DNA of 64,000 nt, from the NCBI RefSeq assembly GCF_001509835.1, contig NZ_JXTJ01000001.1, positions 109,140-173,139 of the forward strand. The letters run 5' to 3'. Below, in pieces: positions 62,091 to 64,000 of the stretch (position 1 is the stretch's first letter; each line of letters starts with the position of its first letter). The DNA comes from Allobosea sp. WAO. Lineage in GTDB: Bacteria > Pseudomonadota > Alphaproteobacteria > Rhizobiales > Beijerinckiaceae. The position numbers and the translations under genes are program-made. The notes beneath the pieces are model-generated. The model ran no database searches. It was not told the origin of the DNA and saw only the letters and a program-made list of their open reading frames with translations.

Positions 62091-62105
62091 GTTCTCATTA
62101 TGTTC
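62091..62105. promoter_or_regulatory. LexA (SOS) box, GTTC-N7-GTTC
   Basis: GTTC-TCATTAT-GTTC is the exact alphaproteobacterial LexA-binding consensus. It lies 22 bp before the small ORF start and 117 bp upstream of the UvrD-like gene, in a stretch that also has a TTGACT hexamer (62071-62076) and a hairpin GCGAGTC/GACTCGC (62060-62079), so it is placed to overlap the plus-strand promoter. Confidence 0.75.
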
Positions 62106-62126
62106 TCATAAGCGAGAGCGAGAACG

Positions 62127-62432
62127 ATGTCATCAGCCGAGCCGCAGGCGGCGCCGGAGCGCGACGAATTGGAATGGGAACTGGTCGAGCTCGTCGAGGA
62201 GCATGGCAGCGAGCGCGCGGCCTTACGGGCGCTTCTGCACGACTTCCATGTCCTCTTGGCGGATGCTGATCGTTCGGTCTCGCGCGGCTTCCTGCGTGGC
62301 GCATTCTCTGCCGGAGCCCGCCCGCTGGCCTGCGACGATGAGCGTGAGCTGCCGCCGCCAGCTCCGGGACGGACGGGAGTAGCTAGCGGAATCGAGGCGG
62401 ATTGCGCCCGCCGGTCAATCGCAGCAACATGA
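62127..62432 (+). CDS. Small acidic helical protein, predicted SOS-controlled
   Basis: 101 aa. The first half is a strongly amphipathic, charged helical region (RDELEWELVELVEEHGSERAALRALLHDFHVLLADAD), the second half Pro/Ala-rich and probably disordered. No homologue recognised, so reality rests on frame, position and the LexA box 22 bp upstream. Weak ribosome site (GAGAGCGAGA). Alternative frame 62029-62382 seems less protein-like. Divergent from the UvrD-like helicase. Confidence 0.6.
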   Translation: MSSAEPQAAPERDELEWELVELVEEHGSERAALRALLHDFHVLLADADRSVSRGFLRGAFSAGARPLACDDERELPPPAPGRTGVASGIEADCARRSIAAT

Positions 62433-62507
62433 TCTCACGGCGCCTCGCACGGGCGACCCTTAGGATCTCAGGACGACGGAGCGGACGGCAATACGAGGGA
62501 GGCGGGC

Positions 62508-63299
62508 ATGGCCGGCGACCTGGACTTGCTGATCGGGAAATGGACCGTGAGGGTCAAAGGCTGGACCTGGGAATACGAGTTCTCCCAGGGCGGCAAGGTC
62601 GCATGGCGCGACAGCAGCGGGCCGGACAATGGCTCCGGCAGCTGGTCGGCCAACGCCAAGCTGGTGAACATCGCCTGGAAGGATTCCACGACAATCGAAA
62701 GCTGGCTGCGGCCGCTGACCCCGAGCACCGACCGGACCTGGTATGAATCGAGCTATTATCGCGGCAAGTACAAGATCCTGAAGGCCGCGACGCCCGGCTT
62801 CGCCCCGCCTGCGTCGAAGATGCTGGCCGAGCCTCCGGCGATCTACCAGACGAGCCTCTATTGCTGGGCGGCCGGTGCAGTCTCCTGGCGTCGCGTCAAG
62901 GGCAAGGGCAAGAGCACAGAGAAGGTCGACGATCTCGTCGCGGAATATGGCGGCTATCTCAACTCAGACGGTTCGCTCCCTGAGGGCGAGCCGGACGACC
63001 CGTCGGCGCAGAAGGGCGGTATGAAGGCCGTTTTCGGCAAGCTGGGCATCGGCATCCAGAGCCTGCCACGGAAGGATTTCACCTATGACTACGTCTTCGG
63101 GAAGCTGAAGGCCAACGGCCATTTCCTGCTGATGGCGACATCCTTCGGCGAGATGGGCCACACCTATGTGGTCTATGGCGTCGGGCAGCCAACGCAGGAG
63201 CATTTCAGCGTCTTCGACCCGCTGCAGGGCCATGGCTACAAGAACAAGAAGTTCAGCGATCTGACCGGTGATTCCGTCTATGTCGGCTTCGGCATGTGA
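62508..63299 (+). CDS. Two-domain papain-like cysteine protease (AvrRpt2/C70-type motif)
   Basis: 263 aa, no signal peptide. Residues 1-95: a Trp-rich domain (LIGKWTVRVKGWTWEYEFSQGGKVAWRD...GSGSWSANAKLVNIAWKD) resembling lipocalin-like beta-barrel modules found beside papain-like proteases. Residues about 110-245: clan CA peptidase with oxyanion Gln114 and catalytic Cys119 in YQTSLYCWAAGAVSWRR, His218 in MGHTYVVYGVG, and Asp237 in FSVFDPLQGHGY. This fits the papain-like AvrRpt2 (C70) type, used by effectors and some toxins. GGGAGG 5 nt before the ATG. Lies 75 bp after the small SOS ORF on the same strand. Substrate unknown. Confidence 0.85.
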   Translation: MAGDLDLLIGKWTVRVKGWTWEYEFSQGGKVAWRDSSGPDNGSGSWSANAKLVNIAWKDSTTIESWLRPLTPSTDRTWYESSYYRGKYKILKAATPGFAPPASKMLAEPPAIYQTSLYCWAAGAVSWRRVKGKGKSTEKVDDLVAEYGGYLNSDGSLPEGEPDDPSAQKGGMKAVFGKLGIGIQSLPRKDFTYDYVFGKLKANGHFLLMATSFGEMGHTYVVYGVGQPTQEHFSVFDPLQGHGYKNKKFSDLTGDSVYVGFGM

Positions 63300-63364
63300 G
63301 ACGCGCCGGCCCGGCGGAAGCCGCCTCGGCGGGGCCGAGGCGGACCGTCGCAGGCCTTCGCCGC

Positions 63365-63688
63365 TCAGGCGTCGGCGGCTTGCGCCTTGTGGCCGTCGAG
63401 ATGGCCGAGGTCGCGGGCCGGGTCGAGCCGGTCGCGGACGCGCTGCTTGAGCTGCTTCACGTCCGGGAAGCCGCCATCGACCGTCCGGTCCCAGATCAGC
63501 TCGCCGTCATAGTGGATCTGGAAGATGCCGCCGGTGCGCGGGATCAGCACGACCTCGCCGAGATCCTGGCCGAAGGTTTGCAGCAGCTCCTGCGCCATCC
63601 AGGCCGAGCGCAGCAGCCAGTTGCACATGCTGCAATAGGTGATGGCGATGCGGGGCAGGGGCTTGGTTTCGGGCTTGGTCTCGGTCAT
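63365..63688 (-). CDS. SelT/SelW/SelH-type CxxC protein (Rdx family)
   Basis: Thioredoxin-like fold protein of the Rdx (SelW) family: ITYCSMCNWLLRSAWMAQELLQTF carries the redox CxxC near the N-terminus, followed by EVVLIPRTGGIFQIHYDGELIWDR and the conserved FPDVKQLKQRVRDRLDP. Cys replaces Sec as usual in bacteria. ATG 63688 (MTETKPE) chosen; the longer frame upstream has no homology. 107 aa. Function of the family (redox or folding) is unresolved. Confidence 0.88.
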   Translation of the reverse strand: MTETKPETKPLPRIAITYCSMCNWLLRSAWMAQELLQTFGQDLGEVVLIPRTGGIFQIHYDGELIWDRTVDGGFPDVKQLKQRVRDRLDPARDLGHLDGHKAQAADA

Positions 63689-63916
63689 GGCGAAAAGGCT
63701 CCGGAAAGGCGCCACGGCGGCGCCGGTCGGGAGGGTTCTGCGCCCATGGCGCCGGCTTGCCAAGAATAGCGGCTGCAATGCCGATGCGCCGGGGAGCGAC
63801 AGGCGCGGGCGCGGCATGGTGCGGGGCCGGCAGGGCCAGCTTGCATCGTCAGCCAAAAACCCCTAATTCGACCGCGCTTTCCGGCCCGCGAGGCCGCCTT
63901 CGAGGATAAAGGTGTC

Positions 63917-64000
63917 ATGGCCAAAGAGAAGTTCTCCCGCACGAAGCCGCACTGCAACATCGGCACGATTGGTCACGTCGACCATGGCAAGACGTCTTTG
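63917..64000 (+). CDS. tuf: Elongation factor Tu (3' part outside window)
   Basis: Start of EF-Tu: [20 protein letters not shown] followed by DHGKT of the P-loop. Only 28 residues are inside the window. AGGATAAAGG precedes the ATG. In alphaproteobacteria tuf normally begins the tuf-tRNA-Trp-secE-nusG cluster; what follows is outside the window. Confidence 0.95.
   Translation, partial: MAKEKFSRTKPHCNIGTIGHVDHGKTSL

Noticed and set aside
62029..62382. Alternative 117-aa ORF overlapping the small SOS ORF
   Set aside because: Ser/Arg/Cys-rich translation without a plausible ribosome site; its start lies upstream of the LexA box and promoter hexamer.
58947..63916. Prophage or integrative element inserted at tRNA-Gly
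   Set aside because: No integrase, no repeat of the tRNA 3' end near tuf; only an islet is supported.

Overview
The window is one contiguous, GC-rich, chromosome-type stretch of an alphaproteobacterium of the order Hyphomicrobiales. Gene content and protein style fit Bosea or a close relative; that genus is my inference, not a search result. Supporting signs are the tolC - popZ (DUF2497) - valS order, DUF2336, MHS-type MFS and BTLCP proteins, an alphaproteobacterial LexA box (GTTC-N7-GTTC), and ~100 bp 'GTCATTCCGG...' inverted repeats scattered between genes. Genes are densely packed on both strands with many ATGA/GTGA overlaps. The window opens inside a protein-L-isoaspartate methyltransferase-like gene and closes 28 codons into tuf.

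Layout. 1-8.4 kb: tolC, popZ, a flavin-binding stress protein, dps, valS, a DedA/YqaA membrane protein. 8.5-10.2 kb: an exported-envelope pair (a YkuD-like Cys/His motif protein with EF-hand-like loops, and an SH3b protein). 10.2-17.4 kb: DUF938 methyltransferase, CNNM/CBS transporter, a rhodanese-ChrB/ChrA chromate operon, an FAD monooxygenase, a zinc-finger protein. 17.5-23.7 kb: HGSNAT-like membrane protein, alpha/beta hydrolase, cysE behind two tandem 17-bp palindromes, a small membrane ORF, a transglutaminase-like protease, a double-PilZ protein, a PAS_5 protein. 24-29.8 kb: rhomboid, CBS protein, patatin, hisI, folE, a NifU-like scaffold, PAP2 phosphatase, yidD. 29.8-38.5 kb: thrS, DUF2157/GDYXXLXY pair, OpgC/SGNH pair, a repeated beta-sandwich exported protein, nitroreductase/flavin reductase. 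38.5-48 kb: LysR/MFS divergent pair, CoA-ester lyase/MaoC pair, lytic transglycosylase/DUF2336, nadK, Tat-exported MBL hydrolase, small genes. 48.5-52.5 kb: a 1301-aa autotransporter with exact 285-bp tandem repeats. 52.5-58.6 kb: M15-like peptidase, tRNA-Thr, MHS transporter, rlmB, AAA ATPase, a CxxCxxCC protein.

58.7-64 kb: tRNA-Tyr(GTA) and tRNA-Gly(TCC) are followed, not directly by tuf as in many proteobacteria, but by about 4.9 kb of other genes: a 90-aa precursor with a double-glycine leader (LNDEALDAVSGG) and glycine-zipper core, a UvrD-family helicase divergent from a small ORF with a perfect LexA-type box between them, a two-domain papain-like cysteine protease, and a SelT/SelW-like CxxC protein. 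Only then does tuf start. No integrase or att duplication is visible. This stretch is the most likely place for something undescribed.

Functionally the window is mostly housekeeping (tRNA charging, NAD(P), folate/His/Cys biosynthesis, envelope maintenance) with accessory surface or exported functions (autotransporter, GG-leader peptide, papain-like protease, OpgC/SGNH, chromate export).
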